This document shows positions 1 through 9,066 of a stretch of DNA of 64,000 nt, in pieces. A program made the position numbers and the translations under genes. Positions within the stretch are counted from its first letter, which is position 1. The number at the start of each line of letters is the position of its first letter. The notes beneath the pieces were generated by a model that worked only from the letters and a program-made list of their open reading frames with translations, ran no database searches and had not been told where the DNA came from. The stretch comes from Rhodanobacter sp. B05 (GTDB lineage: Bacteria > Pseudomonadota > Gammaproteobacteria > Xanthomonadales > Rhodanobacteraceae): the NCBI RefSeq assembly GCF_002001085.1, contig NZ_MUNU01000010.1, positions 124,001 to 188,000 on the forward strand, written 5' to 3'.

Positions 1-396
1 GCGGCGCTTCAGCGAGGCCTTGAGCTGCTCGGCCTGCGCCGCATCGATCGCCATCGCGCTGGTCACCTTGACCAGCAGTTGCGATTCGGACTCGCGCTTG
101 AACGTCTCGTACAGCTCGGCCACTTCCGGCAGCAGAGCCAGCCGACGCTGTTCGGCCATCTCGGCGAGGAACTGCCCGAACGGCGCATCCTTCGCGACAC
201 CCGCGGGCAGGTGCAGCGCGACCAGTTGCGCCGGGATCACCCGCGGATCATTGCCGAGGCCGGCTACGCGCGGATCGGCCGCGACCGCGCCGGCAAACGC
301 CAGCGCCTGCGACCACGCATCCAGCGAACCGGCGGCGTGCGCCACTTCGAACGCGGCGCGGGCATAGGGACGGGCGAGGGTGATTGCCTGGGCCAT
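1..396 (-). CDS. atpH: ATP synthase F1 subunit delta (partial, 3' end outside window)
   Basis: The frame starts with ATG at 396 and is open for 132 codons to the window edge. The product begins MAQAITLARPYARAAFEVA, the typical first helix of the F1 delta (OSCP) subunit, which links the F1 head to the peripheral b-subunit stalk. It follows atpF with a 3-nt gap, the usual bacterial order b-delta-alpha. The C-terminal part lies beyond base 1. Confidence 0.95.
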   Translation of the reverse strand, partial: MAQAITLARPYARAAFEVAHAAGSLDAWSQALAFAGAVAADPRVAGLGNDPRVIPAQLVALHLPAGVAKDAPFGQFLAEMAEQRRLALLPEVAELYETFKRESESQLLVKVTSAMAIDAAQAEQLKASLKRR

Positions 397-399
397 CGA

Positions 400-870
400 T
401 CAAAGGCCTGCCGCAAGCTGGTCGAGCAAGGCCTTGTGCGTCGAGGCATCGACCTCGCGCTGCACGATCTTGCTGGCACCCTGCACCGCCAGCGCACCGA
501 CCTGCTCGCGCAGCTGGTCGCGCGCGCGCTGCGCCATCGAGGCGATGTCGTCCTGCGCCGAAGCCTTCAGCCGGTTGATCTCGTGCACCGCTTCGCCACG
601 GGCCTTTTCGATGATCTGGTTGGCCTGCTGCTGGGCCTTGTCGATGATCTCCGAGGCCTGCAAGCGCGCCTGCTTGATCTCGGCCGCCACCTTGGAGTCG
701 GCGTCCTTCAGCTCGGCATGCGCGCGCTCGGCCGCATTCAGGCCTTCGGCGATCTTGATCTGGCGCTCTTCGATGGCCTTGTTGAGATGCGGCCAGATGA
801 AGTGCACACAGAACCAGATCAGGATGGCGAACGAAAGCATTTCGCCAATCAAGGTCGCGTTGAAATCCAT
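400..870 (-). CDS. atpF: ATP synthase F0 subunit b
   Basis: This 156-residue protein has one N-terminal membrane segment (about residues 5-25) followed by a long charged, alanine-rich helix that forms the peripheral stalk dimer. Length and layout match bacterial AtpF. It lies between the c-subunit gene (90-nt gap, containing a hairpin) and atpH (3-nt gap). Confidence 0.96.
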   Translation of the reverse strand: MDFNATLIGEMLSFAILIWFCVHFIWPHLNKAIEERQIKIAEGLNAAERAHAELKDADSKVAAEIKQARLQASEIIDKAQQQANQIIEKARGEAVHEINRLKASAQDDIASMAQRARDQLREQVGALAVQGASKIVQREVDASTHKALLDQLAAGL

Positions 871-903
871 CGCTGCGTTACCTGCAAATACGGGTTGAAC
901 CGA

Positions 904-927
904 ACCCGGGCGTCAAGACACCCGGGT
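904..927. other. Hairpin in the atpE-atpF gap
   Basis: A 7-bp inverted repeat (ACCCGGG and CCCGGGT, 10-nt loop) lies between the highly expressed c-subunit gene and atpF. There is no T-run. Such hairpins often stabilise the upstream atpE message or tune c-subunit stoichiometry; that role here is inference. Confidence 0.45.
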
Positions 928-960
928 CGAACCGGCGGCGCCGCGGCGCCGCCACGAGGC

Positions 961-1257
<297 letters not shown>

Positions 1258-1308
1258 TCAAACTTGGGAAAGCAAAACGGTTGAAACGAAGGGTTCGAGA
1301 GCAGCCAA

Positions 1309-2127
<819 letters not shown>

Positions 2128-2493
2128 TCAACCCTTGAATCTGAACGCCAGCAGATAGACCGCGTAGGCAGCCACCAACCCCGTGACGGCGGCCAGTGGC
2201 GGCAATTTGAATTGGAACAGGATCATGACCAGCCCTCCGACGATCACGATCCATTTCAGGAACATGCCCGTCAGCAGCCGCCCCAGCGCCAGGCCTGCGC
2301 CGCCAATGTTGCTGAACATCCGCGCCGACATCGCCGCGGTACCCAGCGCCACCAACACCGCGCCCGCCGCGGCCGACACCGCTTCACGACGCCCCAGCGC
2401 AAGGAAGAGGAGACCCGCCAGCACGGCTACAGCGAACTGCAGCAACACGATGCGCAAGGCGAGGCGCCGACCCGAGGCCAGGTTGTTGAGCAA
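2128..2493 (-). CDS. atpI: ATP synthase assembly protein I
   Basis: This is a 121-residue protein with four predicted membrane helices and the AtpI-type central segment (GLALGRLLTGMFLKW). AtpI helps assemble the c-ring and is the usual first gene of the operon. The start is a TTG at 2493 with a GGAG Shine-Dalgarno about 8 nt upstream; no in-frame ATG fits. Confidence 0.88.
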   Translation of the reverse strand: MLNNLASGRRLALRIVLLQFAVAVLAGLLFLALGRREAVSAAAGAVLVALGTAAMSARMFSNIGGAGLALGRLLTGMFLKWIVIVGGLVMILFQFKLPPLAAVTGLVAAYAVYLLAFRFKG

Positions 2494-2561
2494 GTGACGT
2501 CTCCGCGCGGCCTGCAGCAGGCGGCACCGTTTCAGTCACCCGCCACGATCCAATCCGTAAA

Positions 2562-2591
2562 AGTATATCAGTGCGCCAATTGCGCGGACAA
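2562..2591 (-). promoter_or_regulatory. Candidate sigma-70 promoter of the atp operon
   Basis: On the minus strand a -35 box TTGTCC (2586-2591) is followed after 18 nt by a -10 box TATACT (2562-2567). It lies about 70 nt upstream of the atpI start, the first gene of the operon. The region is noticeably more AT-rich than its surroundings. Confidence 0.5.
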
Positions 2592-2693
2592 GCCGCCGCA
2601 CCTGCGGCATTTCGCGCCGCGTTGGCAAAATCGACGTCTCGCGGGGCGCACCCAGCCCGACATCATCGCATGATCTTGCGCCCGCACATGCGA

Positions 2694-2722
2694 ACGGGGC
2701 CGAACATCGTGTTCGGCCCCGT
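2694..2722 (-). terminator. Strong hairpin downstream of the phasin gene
   Basis: A perfect 12-bp inverted repeat (ACGGGGCCGAAC and its complement) with a 5-nt loop lies about 35 bp past the phasin stop. There is no clear T-run after it on the minus strand, so it may act as a transcript-end stabiliser or a weak intrinsic terminator that separates the phasin from the atp operon. Confidence 0.65.
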
Positions 2723-2755
2723 CGTCTTGCATCAAACGGCCAGCAACTGGCTGGA

Positions 2756-3148
2756 TTACTTGGCGGACGCCTTCTTGGCGGCAGCGGCAACCGGCGCGGT
2801 GACCGCGTCATTGGCCGCCTGGCGCTGCTCCTGCACCAGTGCGTTCAGCGACTCGGCAGTCTTCTGGGTGATCGCCAGCACTTCCTGCGACACCGCCACG
2901 GCATGCTCGGCATTCTCGCGGCTCAGGCTGCTGCCCTTCTCCCACAGGCCACGCAGGCCGTTCACGTCACGGGTCTCCATCACCTCGGCGACGAACTCGG
3001 CCGACACCTTGGTCTGCTGCTCGAGCGCCTTGAGCTGCAGCTCGGCGACCTTCTCCAGACCCTTCAGGGCCAGCGAGTGCGCCTTGAAAGCGCTGTCGGT
3101 GAACTGCTTGGTGAAAGCGAAAAGCTGGTTGTTGATCTGCTGATTCAT
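2756..3148 (-). CDS. Phasin family protein
   Basis: This 130-residue, Ala/Glu/Lys-rich helical protein has no signal peptide and ends in an alanine-lysine tail, the pattern of phasin_2 proteins. Phasins coat polyhydroxyalkanoate granules; in this bacterial group they also occur without an obvious pha operon nearby. The start chosen is MNQQINNQL at 3148, preceded by GAGGG about 8 nt upstream. A longer frame from 3217 lacks a ribosome site and phasin character. The gene stands alone between queD and atpI. Confidence 0.8.
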   Translation of the reverse strand: MNQQINNQLFAFTKQFTDSAFKAHSLALKGLEKVAELQLKALEQQTKVSAEFVAEVMETRDVNGLRGLWEKGSSLSRENAEHAVAVSQEVLAITQKTAESLNALVQEQRQAANDAVTAPVAAAAKKASAK

Positions 3149-3248
3149 GGCATTGCCCTCGTCGAGGTCTGGGGTAGTGGGTGCTACCTTAGCAAGCTTT
3201 CTGCTGCAACGCAACATGAAATTTGAGAGATGGCCAGACCAGTCAACA

Positions 3249-3271
3249 AATATTCAGTTAAAACGAATATT
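3249..3271. promoter_or_regulatory. AT-rich inverted repeat upstream of the phasin gene
   Basis: AATATTC (3249-3255) and GAATATT (3265-3271) form a perfect 7-bp inverted repeat with a 9-bp spacer, about 100 bp upstream of the phasin start. A TTGACT -35-like box lies between it and the gene on the minus strand. It is a candidate operator; the regulator is unknown. Confidence 0.35.
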
Positions 3272-3300
3272 TACATCGATCATGATTCTAACGCAACGCG

Positions 3301-3663
3301 TCACAAATTCGCCCGGCTGCAGCTGGCCCCGGACGTGCAAGTCTCATGCACCACCACCTTGTCCAGCCCCGCCAGACGCGGCTCCAGCCGCTGCCAGATC
3401 CACCGCGCCAGCATCTCGCTGGTCGGATTCTCCAGCCCCTCGATGTCATTGAGGTAGTGATGGTCGAGCTGGTCATAAAGCGGCTGAAACGCCGTCTTCA
3501 GATCGGCAAAGTCCATCACCCAGCCGAGCTGCGGATCAGGTTCGCCGGCCACGTGGATCTCGACGCGGAAGGAATGGCCGTGCAGACGCGCGCACTTGTG
3601 GCCAGGCGGCACGTTGGGAAGGCGATGGGCGGCTTCGAGGGTGAAGGCTTTGAAGATGTGCAT
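3301..3663 (-). CDS. queD: 6-carboxytetrahydropterin synthase
   Basis: This 120-residue protein of the PTPS/QueD family makes 6-carboxy-5,6,7,8-tetrahydropterin from dihydroneopterin triphosphate in queuosine (preQ1) biosynthesis. The zinc histidines are His13 (AAHRL) and His29/His31 (LHGHS). The catalytic cysteine lies just before them in HKCARLHGH. The C-terminal [10 protein letters not shown] motif carries the pterin-anchoring glutamate. Length is normal for QueD. A GAGA-repeat tract lies about 45-60 bp upstream of the start. Confidence 0.92.
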   Translation of the reverse strand: MHIFKAFTLEAAHRLPNVPPGHKCARLHGHSFRVEIHVAGEPDPQLGWVMDFADLKTAFQPLYDQLDHHYLNDIEGLENPTSEMLARWIWQRLEPRLAGLDKVVVHETCTSGASCSRANL

Positions 3664-4023
3664 GGCGGATGTCTGCGCGCAAATGGATGGGGTGGCGGCA
3701 GGAAACGAGAGAGAGAGAGAAAAATTGCATCCTGATCGATGCCGCCGAGCCTTTCGGCTGCTGAAGTTCTAACGCGAGTTGCTCAAAAAGTTCCGTTCGA
3801 GGCACATCGAGGAGATGCCCTGCATTCCATCGCGCCCGTTCATTGTAGCCGACCGCCAAAGCCGACCACACGAGAAAGGGTGAACCTTACTCATTGATGC
3901 CCTTTTCGGGTGCCGAAGGCACAGAACGCATCACCCACCCGTGCACAAGACAGGAAAAACCGTCCTTGAGGTTTCAGGAAAGGGCAGATTGCGACAAAGG
4001 CCCTCCTGATTTCGCGAGAACAA
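3664..4023. other. Intergenic stretch without a supported gene
   Basis: Between queD and the restriction-locus debris I see only a (GA)n run at about 3709-3720. Short frames here have no family resemblance and no ribosome site. The queD promoter is probably in this stretch but no convincing -35/-10 pair stands out. Confidence 0.5.
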
Positions 4024-4370
4024 CTAATAGAGCCAATGCTCGTTCCTGACCGGCAAACGATTCAGTGCGTCCCGGCAGTCACGCCAATTGGGCATCAGCC
4101 GGGTCATCAAGGCCACGAAACGTTCGTTATGGGTTGGTTCGCGCAGGTGCAAGAGTTCGTGGACAACGATGTATTCGAGACATTCCGGCGGCTTTTTGGC
4201 GAGCTCGGTATTCAACCGGATGTGGCGTGCACCAGCATTGCAACTGCCCCACTTCGTCTTCATGCGTTGCACATAGAAACGCGCGACCCGCACTCCCAAA
4301 AGTGGCTCCCACTTGGCAAGCAGCGGCGGCACAGCCTGCCTCAGATGCTCGCGATACCCTGCTCGTTCAC
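4024..4370 (-). pseudogene. YgjP-type (DUF45) metallopeptidase, 5'-truncated remnant
   Basis: The frame encodes the C-terminal half of a YgjP/DUF45 zinc metallopeptidase: a YREHLRQAVPPLLAKWEP segment, then QRMKTKWGSCN, then the HELLH zinc motif with a downstream THNERF. Full-length members have roughly 230 residues. The homologous frame continues upstream of the apparent GTG start at 4332 to about 4365, where it runs into an hsdR-derived sequence in another frame. The N-terminal half is therefore deleted. Such genes commonly sit next to type I restriction genes, as here. Confidence 0.75.
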
Positions 4371-4622
4371 CAGCTTCTTGAACAGGTCCTTGTAGTCGAC
4401 GATGTAGCCGAAGTCCTTGTCCGCGCCGTCAAGCCGATTGGTCCGGCAGATCGCCTGAAACAGCCCATGATCCTGCATCGACTTGTCGATGTAGAGATAC
4501 GTGCATGGCGGCGCATCGAAGCCGGTCAGCAGTTTGTCTACCCGCTCAGGCTGGGCAATCATGTTCATGGTGTCTTCCCTGCAGTTAGCGAGGGTGCACC
4601 GATCTTTGGTGTGCGAAAGCAA
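4341..4622 (-). pseudogene. hsdR: Type I restriction enzyme subunit R (HsdR) internal fragment
   Basis: An internal segment of about 55 residues matches the helicase/translocase part of HsdR: VDKLLTGFDAPPCTYLYID, then QDHGLFQAICRTNRL and YIVDYKDLFKK. Full HsdR has about 1000 residues, so both ends are lost. After DLFKK the frame soon stops, and the neighbouring DUF45 frame takes over out of register, which marks a deletion joint at about 4355-4385. No hsdM or hsdS is present in the window. Confidence 0.8.
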
Positions 4623-4834
4623 CTGACCAGCTGAGCCTGAATCGATCGGCCTCCCAATACGGCCTCTTCTAGATCCACGAAGGTCGGTTCCCCAACTCTC
4701 AAATGCTCTTCGCGAGCAACTTCACGAGCGAACTTCATCGCTGGACCGAGCTGAAGTCCCTGGAACATTGTTGCTCTCATGCGACACACGGCCCATAACC
4801 CATCGTCGGCTTGCTTCAGACAGTAAATGATCAT
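4565..4834 (-). CDS. Hypothetical protein
   Basis: A possible 89-residue soluble protein starting MIIYCLKQADDGLWAV; I do not recognise the family. It has no signal peptide or membrane segment. It overlaps the first codons of the hsdR relic on the same strand and lacks a clear ribosome site, so it may be a fragment or a chance frame. The position, between restriction-locus debris and the first glycosidase, is consistent with mobile-island cargo. Confidence 0.3.
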   Translation of the reverse strand: MIIYCLKQADDGLWAVCRMRATMFQGLQLGPAMKFAREVAREEHLRVGEPTFVDLEEAVLGGRSIQAQLVSCFRTPKIGAPSLTAGKTP

Positions 4835-4956
4835 GGCTCGGATCCAGCAGAAGTGTGTGCCCCGCTCGTCGGTTCCACCAGACATTCTGGTGTCGGCTTG
4901 TGCCAGACACCTAGTCGGCTCGGGCCAGACTCACGCGGCAAGAGGCTCTCGTCTTC

Positions 4957-7041
4957 TTACTTAAGCAAGGCGACGCCAAAGCCTTGCACTTCCAACCTGC
5001 CGTCGTGCGAATTGTCTGTCAGGACGTCACGCTTGGTACCGGCAAAGGAGACGGTGACTGGCGTGTCCCTGGTATTCACGTACAGGGTGCGCCCATCGAC
5101 CACGCGGGCAACGACGCCCCTTGGCGTATCAGGTCCGCGCTGTATATCAAGCTTGGCATAAAGCGATCGGACCAGCGGCTCGATGAACGCCGCTTGAGAC
5201 GCCGTCGCGAGATAGATCGCCTCGCCCTTGCCGAAATGGTTGAGGGTGATCGCCGGACTCTTCCGAGGCGTGTTTTCAAAGCTTGCCAGTACCTTTGCCG
5301 TGCTCGGCTCAAGCACCTCGTAATAGCCGCCGGCGCCGGTCACCTCCTGGCCGTCGAAGCTGATCCTGAGTGGTTGCTTCGAACGATAGAACTGATCGGT
5401 ACGCAGCCCGAAAACGTCGGCCAAGCGCCCAGGCAGTGGCGTTTCGAACCACTTGCCGGTCTCGTCAACCTTGGCTGAGTAGCCGGTCATGATCACGGTA
5501 CCGCCATCGGCGACATAGCGTCGGATCGCCTCCGCCGTTGGCTTGTCCATCATGTACGTGGCTGGCAGCAGCACGAGCTTGTAATGGTCGATGGGATCGT
5601 GGGCGATATCGATCACGGCGGTGTCGATGTTGTCCCTGAAAAATGGGGCAAAGGCGGCCTTGAGCTGGTCGCTGTAGTTGTCGGTGACATATTGCTTGAT
5701 CGTGTTCGGCCCAGGCGGCGGATTGGTCAACCACTCCGTCTCATAGGAATCTTCGATAGCGACCTGGGGCTGGCGATGGCGCGGAAAGCCCATCGTCTGG
5801 AGCTTCTTGAATTCACCGGCAATCCGGGTGAACTCGCCGACCTTCCATGATGGTCGACCATCATGGTCGAGCAGGCCGAACAGTGACTGCTCCTCGCCGC
5901 CGATCTGCGAATTGAATGTCCAGGCCAGGAACGTCTGGGAATAATAGGCCAGTCCGAAATACGCCCACATGCGTGATCGGCCAGGCGTACCGTAATCGCC
6001 TCCGCCGCCCGCGGTGAATTCGTTGAACCAGACCGGGGTCTGATGCCCGGCCTTGACCATCATGACCTCGAACGCGGCACTCAACGGATCGTCGGGATCG
6101 GGATAGAAGCCTTCGGCGCCGTAGGTCGAATAGTGATTCCATGACCGCAGATAATTGAAGCCCTTGGCCGGCGCATTGGGCCACAGGTTCGATACGGCTG
6201 GGAGATTGGGTGCGTAGTGCTTGCGCACGTCGTCGAGGTCATCGAGATCGGCAATGGTCACGTCAGACCAGAAGCGATGCAGGTCCAGGTTTCGTTCGTT
6301 CGGTCCAGGACCATTTCCGTAGGGCAGGTAAACCTGACTCCAGTCGTTGATCCGACGCGACCAGCGCTGCGTCGCCCACGCCTTGTTGAGCGCCGCGATC
6401 GTCCGGTAGCGCGTCTTGAGCCAGGCAACGAACCGCCCGCGGTCGCCTTCCGAATACGACATGGGCGAGCTGCCCACTTCATTGTCATAGCCAACTGCCA
6501 CGACGGCCGGATTGTGCGCGTAGCGCTCGAGCATTTTTACGGCGAGTTGCCGGACAAGGCGCCGATAGTCCGGATCGCTGATATCGTCCCAATAGCGGGT
6601 TGCCGGATGGAGCCGGACACCATCCTGGTTGACGATATCGACGCCTGGATAGTTCTGATGCAGCCAGACCGGGGCAGGCAAACCGGGAATGTCGAGAATC
6701 ACCTTGATTCCTGCCACGTGCATTTGCGCCAGTATCTTGTCGAACCACTTGAATTCGAACTGCCCTTCGCGCGGCTCGAACGAATCCCAGGACAGGTCGC
6801 CCATGCGCACCATGGTGAAGCCCGCCTTCTTCATGATCGCGATATCGTGCTCGATCTGCGCGGGGCTGCGATCGATCGGCTGGTAACACGTGCCAACGAA
6901 CAACTGCCCCTTGCCCGGCCAGTCGGGATGACCGATGGGACTCTGCGCCTGTGCCTGCCGAACGGGCGTGAAGCCGGCACAGAGTGCAAGCATCACTGCA
7001 ATGCTCACCAGCTTGGCGGTCGAACGCCTTTTGAAATTCAT
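4957..7041 (-). CDS. GH42-type beta-galactosidase, exported
   Basis: This 694-residue protein has a signal peptide (about residues 1-33, ending QAQA). The GH42 (beta/alpha)8 barrel follows, with the acid/base Glu188 in GYDNEV and the nucleophile Glu341 in VWFNEF. After it come a beta-galactosidase trimerisation-like domain (about 440-620) and a small beta domain. It should cleave terminal beta-D-galactosides, or possibly alpha-L-arabinopyranosides, in the periplasm. It lies 59 bp downstream of a GH29 start and is probably co-transcribed. The exact substrate cannot be read from the sequence. Confidence 0.85.
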   Translation of the reverse strand: MNFKRRSTAKLVSIAVMLALCAGFTPVRQAQAQSPIGHPDWPGKGQLFVGTCYQPIDRSPAQIEHDIAIMKKAGFTMVRMGDLSWDSFEPREGQFEFKWFDKILAQMHVAGIKVILDIPGLPAPVWLHQNYPGVDIVNQDGVRLHPATRYWDDISDPDYRRLVRQLAVKMLERYAHNPAVVAVGYDNEVGSSPMSYSEGDRGRFVAWLKTRYRTIAALNKAWATQRWSRRINDWSQVYLPYGNGPGPNERNLDLHRFWSDVTIADLDDLDDVRKHYAPNLPAVSNLWPNAPAKGFNYLRSWNHYSTYGAEGFYPDPDDPLSAAFEVMMVKAGHQTPVWFNEFTAGGGGDYGTPGRSRMWAYFGLAYYSQTFLAWTFNSQIGGEEQSLFGLLDHDGRPSWKVGEFTRIAGEFKKLQTMGFPRHRQPQVAIEDSYETEWLTNPPPGPNTIKQYVTDNYSDQLKAAFAPFFRDNIDTAVIDIAHDPIDHYKLVLLPATYMMDKPTAEAIRRYVADGGTVIMTGYSAKVDETGKWFETPLPGRLADVFGLRTDQFYRSKQPLRISFDGQEVTGAGGYYEVLEPSTAKVLASFENTPRKSPAITLNHFGKGEAIYLATASQAAFIEPLVRSLYAKLDIQRGPDTPRGVVARVVDGRTLYVNTRDTPVTVSFAGTKRDVLTDNSHDGRLEVQGFGVALLK

Positions 7042-7100
7042 CTGTCGTTATCCGCTTTCGGAGGTGCGTGATCGTCGATGTAGTGCGGTCGCGCGCACGC

Positions 7101-8675
7101 TCAGGCGAAGCTGATTTCGAATACGCTGGCGTGACGAGTGGGCAGCGTCGCGGGTGCGTCGATGACCAGCGCCTGCCCGGTCTGCCGAAAGGCCATCGCG
7201 CCGCGATGGCCGAGCAATCTGACGTGTTGCACTGCTCTTCCATCGTAGGGATTGCCCTTTGCCAGCGAGGCAATGGCCACGTTACCCGCCGGCTCGCCGA
7301 GCGTAGTGGCGAAAAGACGATCGCCCTTGGTCGTGAACCGGATGTCCCGTGCGGTGTAGGCGACCTTTTCCTTGAACATGCCCGCGGCAGCCTCGGTCGG
7401 CCCTTCGCCGTGGATCTTCCACGGCCGCGTGCCATGGATAGCGTCCGCGTTGACCGCCATCCACGCCGTCAGGTCGGCAAGCAACTGCTCCGACTCCGGC
7501 GGCAGGCTGCCGTCGGCATGGAGCACGACGTTGAGCAGCAGGTTGCCGTTCTTGCTGACGATATCGGCCAGCATCGTGACCACATCATCGGTGGTCTTGT
7601 AGCCATAATTCTCGTTGAAGAACCAATCGGCGTTCGAGGTGTCGGTTTGCCAGGGCAACGGATTGATGCCTTTGAGCACGCCGCGCTCGACGTCCTGCAC
7701 CGCCCATTCCTTGTGGAATTCGCCTGACCCTGAATCCTTGCAATTGTAGACAGCTTCCAGCTTCCCGCTGCGAGCAATACTGCTGTTGTAGAGATCGGCG
7801 ACCAGCGAGCGGCCGATCACGCCGAATGGCAGACCACCGTCGGAATAGAGCAGGTCGGGCTGGTAGTTGTCGACGAGATCGCGAATCCGCTTGTACCACT
7901 TCAGCTGGTAGTCGTGATTGCTGGTGTACCAGCTGCCCGGCGTGTTGCGGAATGGCTGGTCACGATTGTCATGATAGAGGTCTTGATAGTGTGGATCGGC
8001 ACCGTCATAGCCAATCCCGAGTTTCGGCCAGAACTGGTCGTAGAGATGGTTTGGATACCACCAGCAATAGCTGGCGCCGAGATGCTCGGAAACACCGAAG
8101 CGCAGACCGCGCCGCCTGGCCGCCTTTTTCCATGCCCCGACGATGTCGCGCTTCGGTCCCATCGCTGCGGCGTTCCAGCGGTGATGACGCGAATTCCACA
8201 GATCGAAATTGTCGTGATGAACTCCCATCGAGACGAAATACTTCGCCCCGGCGGCGGCATATTTTTTCATCAGCGCATCGGGATCGAACTTGTCGGCAGT
8301 CCACAGTGGAATGAGGTCCTTGTACCCGAACTCCGAAGGGTGGCCGTAGTTCTTGACGTGATAGTCGTAGTGGGGGTGCCCTGGCACGTACATGAAGCGT
8401 GCGTACCAGTCGCCTTGCCGCGGCACCGCCTGCGGACCCCAGTGCGCCCAGATGCCGAACTTGGCATCCCGGAACCACTCGGGGGTCTGGTATGTCATCA
8501 GCGACTCAACCGTCGGCTCGAAGCGGCCGAGCACCGACTTGGGTTTGTCCGGATCATCCAGCTTGGGGCGACCGGACGTGCGCGCAAAAGTGCGCGCAAA
8601 AGCGCCTGTGGAAAGCGCTGCGGCGATCGATGCAATCGATGCCCCCAGAAATTTTCGTCTGTCAAACGTGACCAT
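7101..8675 (-). CDS. GH29 alpha-L-fucosidase, Tat-type signal
   Basis: This 524-residue GH29 enzyme would release alpha-L-fucose, for example from fucosylated xyloglucan or arabinogalactan side chains. Motifs are KFGIWAHWG near residue 73, the substrate loop MGVHHDNFDLW (150-160) and the nucleophile Asp279 in LLYSDGG. The start is placed at 8675 (MVTFDRRKFLG) because a GGGAGAGGA ribosome site precedes it and the product then begins with a Tat-like signal; an earlier in-frame ATG would add 33 unlikely residues. No fucose catabolic gene is in the window. Confidence 0.87.
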   Translation of the reverse strand: MVTFDRRKFLGASIASIAAALSTGAFARTFARTSGRPKLDDPDKPKSVLGRFEPTVESLMTYQTPEWFRDAKFGIWAHWGPQAVPRQGDWYARFMYVPGHPHYDYHVKNYGHPSEFGYKDLIPLWTADKFDPDALMKKYAAAGAKYFVSMGVHHDNFDLWNSRHHRWNAAAMGPKRDIVGAWKKAARRRGLRFGVSEHLGASYCWWYPNHLYDQFWPKLGIGYDGADPHYQDLYHDNRDQPFRNTPGSWYTSNHDYQLKWYKRIRDLVDNYQPDLLYSDGGLPFGVIGRSLVADLYNSSIARSGKLEAVYNCKDSGSGEFHKEWAVQDVERGVLKGINPLPWQTDTSNADWFFNENYGYKTTDDVVTMLADIVSKNGNLLLNVVLHADGSLPPESEQLLADLTAWMAVNADAIHGTRPWKIHGEGPTEAAAGMFKEKVAYTARDIRFTTKGDRLFATTLGEPAGNVAIASLAKGNPYDGRAVQHVRLLGHRGAMAFRQTGQALVIDAPATLPTRHASVFEISFA

Positions 8676-8876
8676 GAGTCCTCTCCCATTGATTATTGGC
8701 GCTGCCGGCAGGCACAACCGTGTGGATCCCGGCGACCAGATAGACGCGAACTGGATGCCTGTGCCGGAGAGCAAGCGGCAAAAAAACCGCGATATCGGTG
8801 TCCCGGTATGGCAAGCCCGTCGCAGTCAATAGAAACCCCGCGTGACGCCTCCGTTTTTGTCGCAGGTTTCGGTGTT

Positions 8877-8901
8877 GGCCCGACGCCTTGCAAGTCGGGC
8901 C
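8877..8901 (-). terminator. Hairpin downstream of the GH43 gene
   Basis: GGCCCGAC (8877-8884) and GTCGGGCC (8894-8901) form a perfect 8-bp stem with a 9-nt loop in the 391-bp gap between the GH43 stop and the GH29 start. No other feature is seen in that gap. It may end the upstream transcript so that GH29-GH42 forms a separate unit. Confidence 0.4.
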
Positions 8902-9066
8902 GCTCTTGGTGTTGAACCCGGCGCGGTCGTCTGAAACATGACGGACCGGCCGCGCTTGACGGCGATTTGGCTGACCGTGCGCGACCTCTGGCGCGGACCG
9001 TCCGGGCAGGTTCTCCGCGGCGCTCGCGATGCAGGCTCCGCAGCACGCCCGGATTAAAGGAAAAGG

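Noticed and set aside
3706..3724. (GA)n run considered as the start of a repeat array
   Set aside because: It is a single short dinucleotide tract without spacers; no CRISPR-like repeat-spacer pattern exists anywhere in the window.
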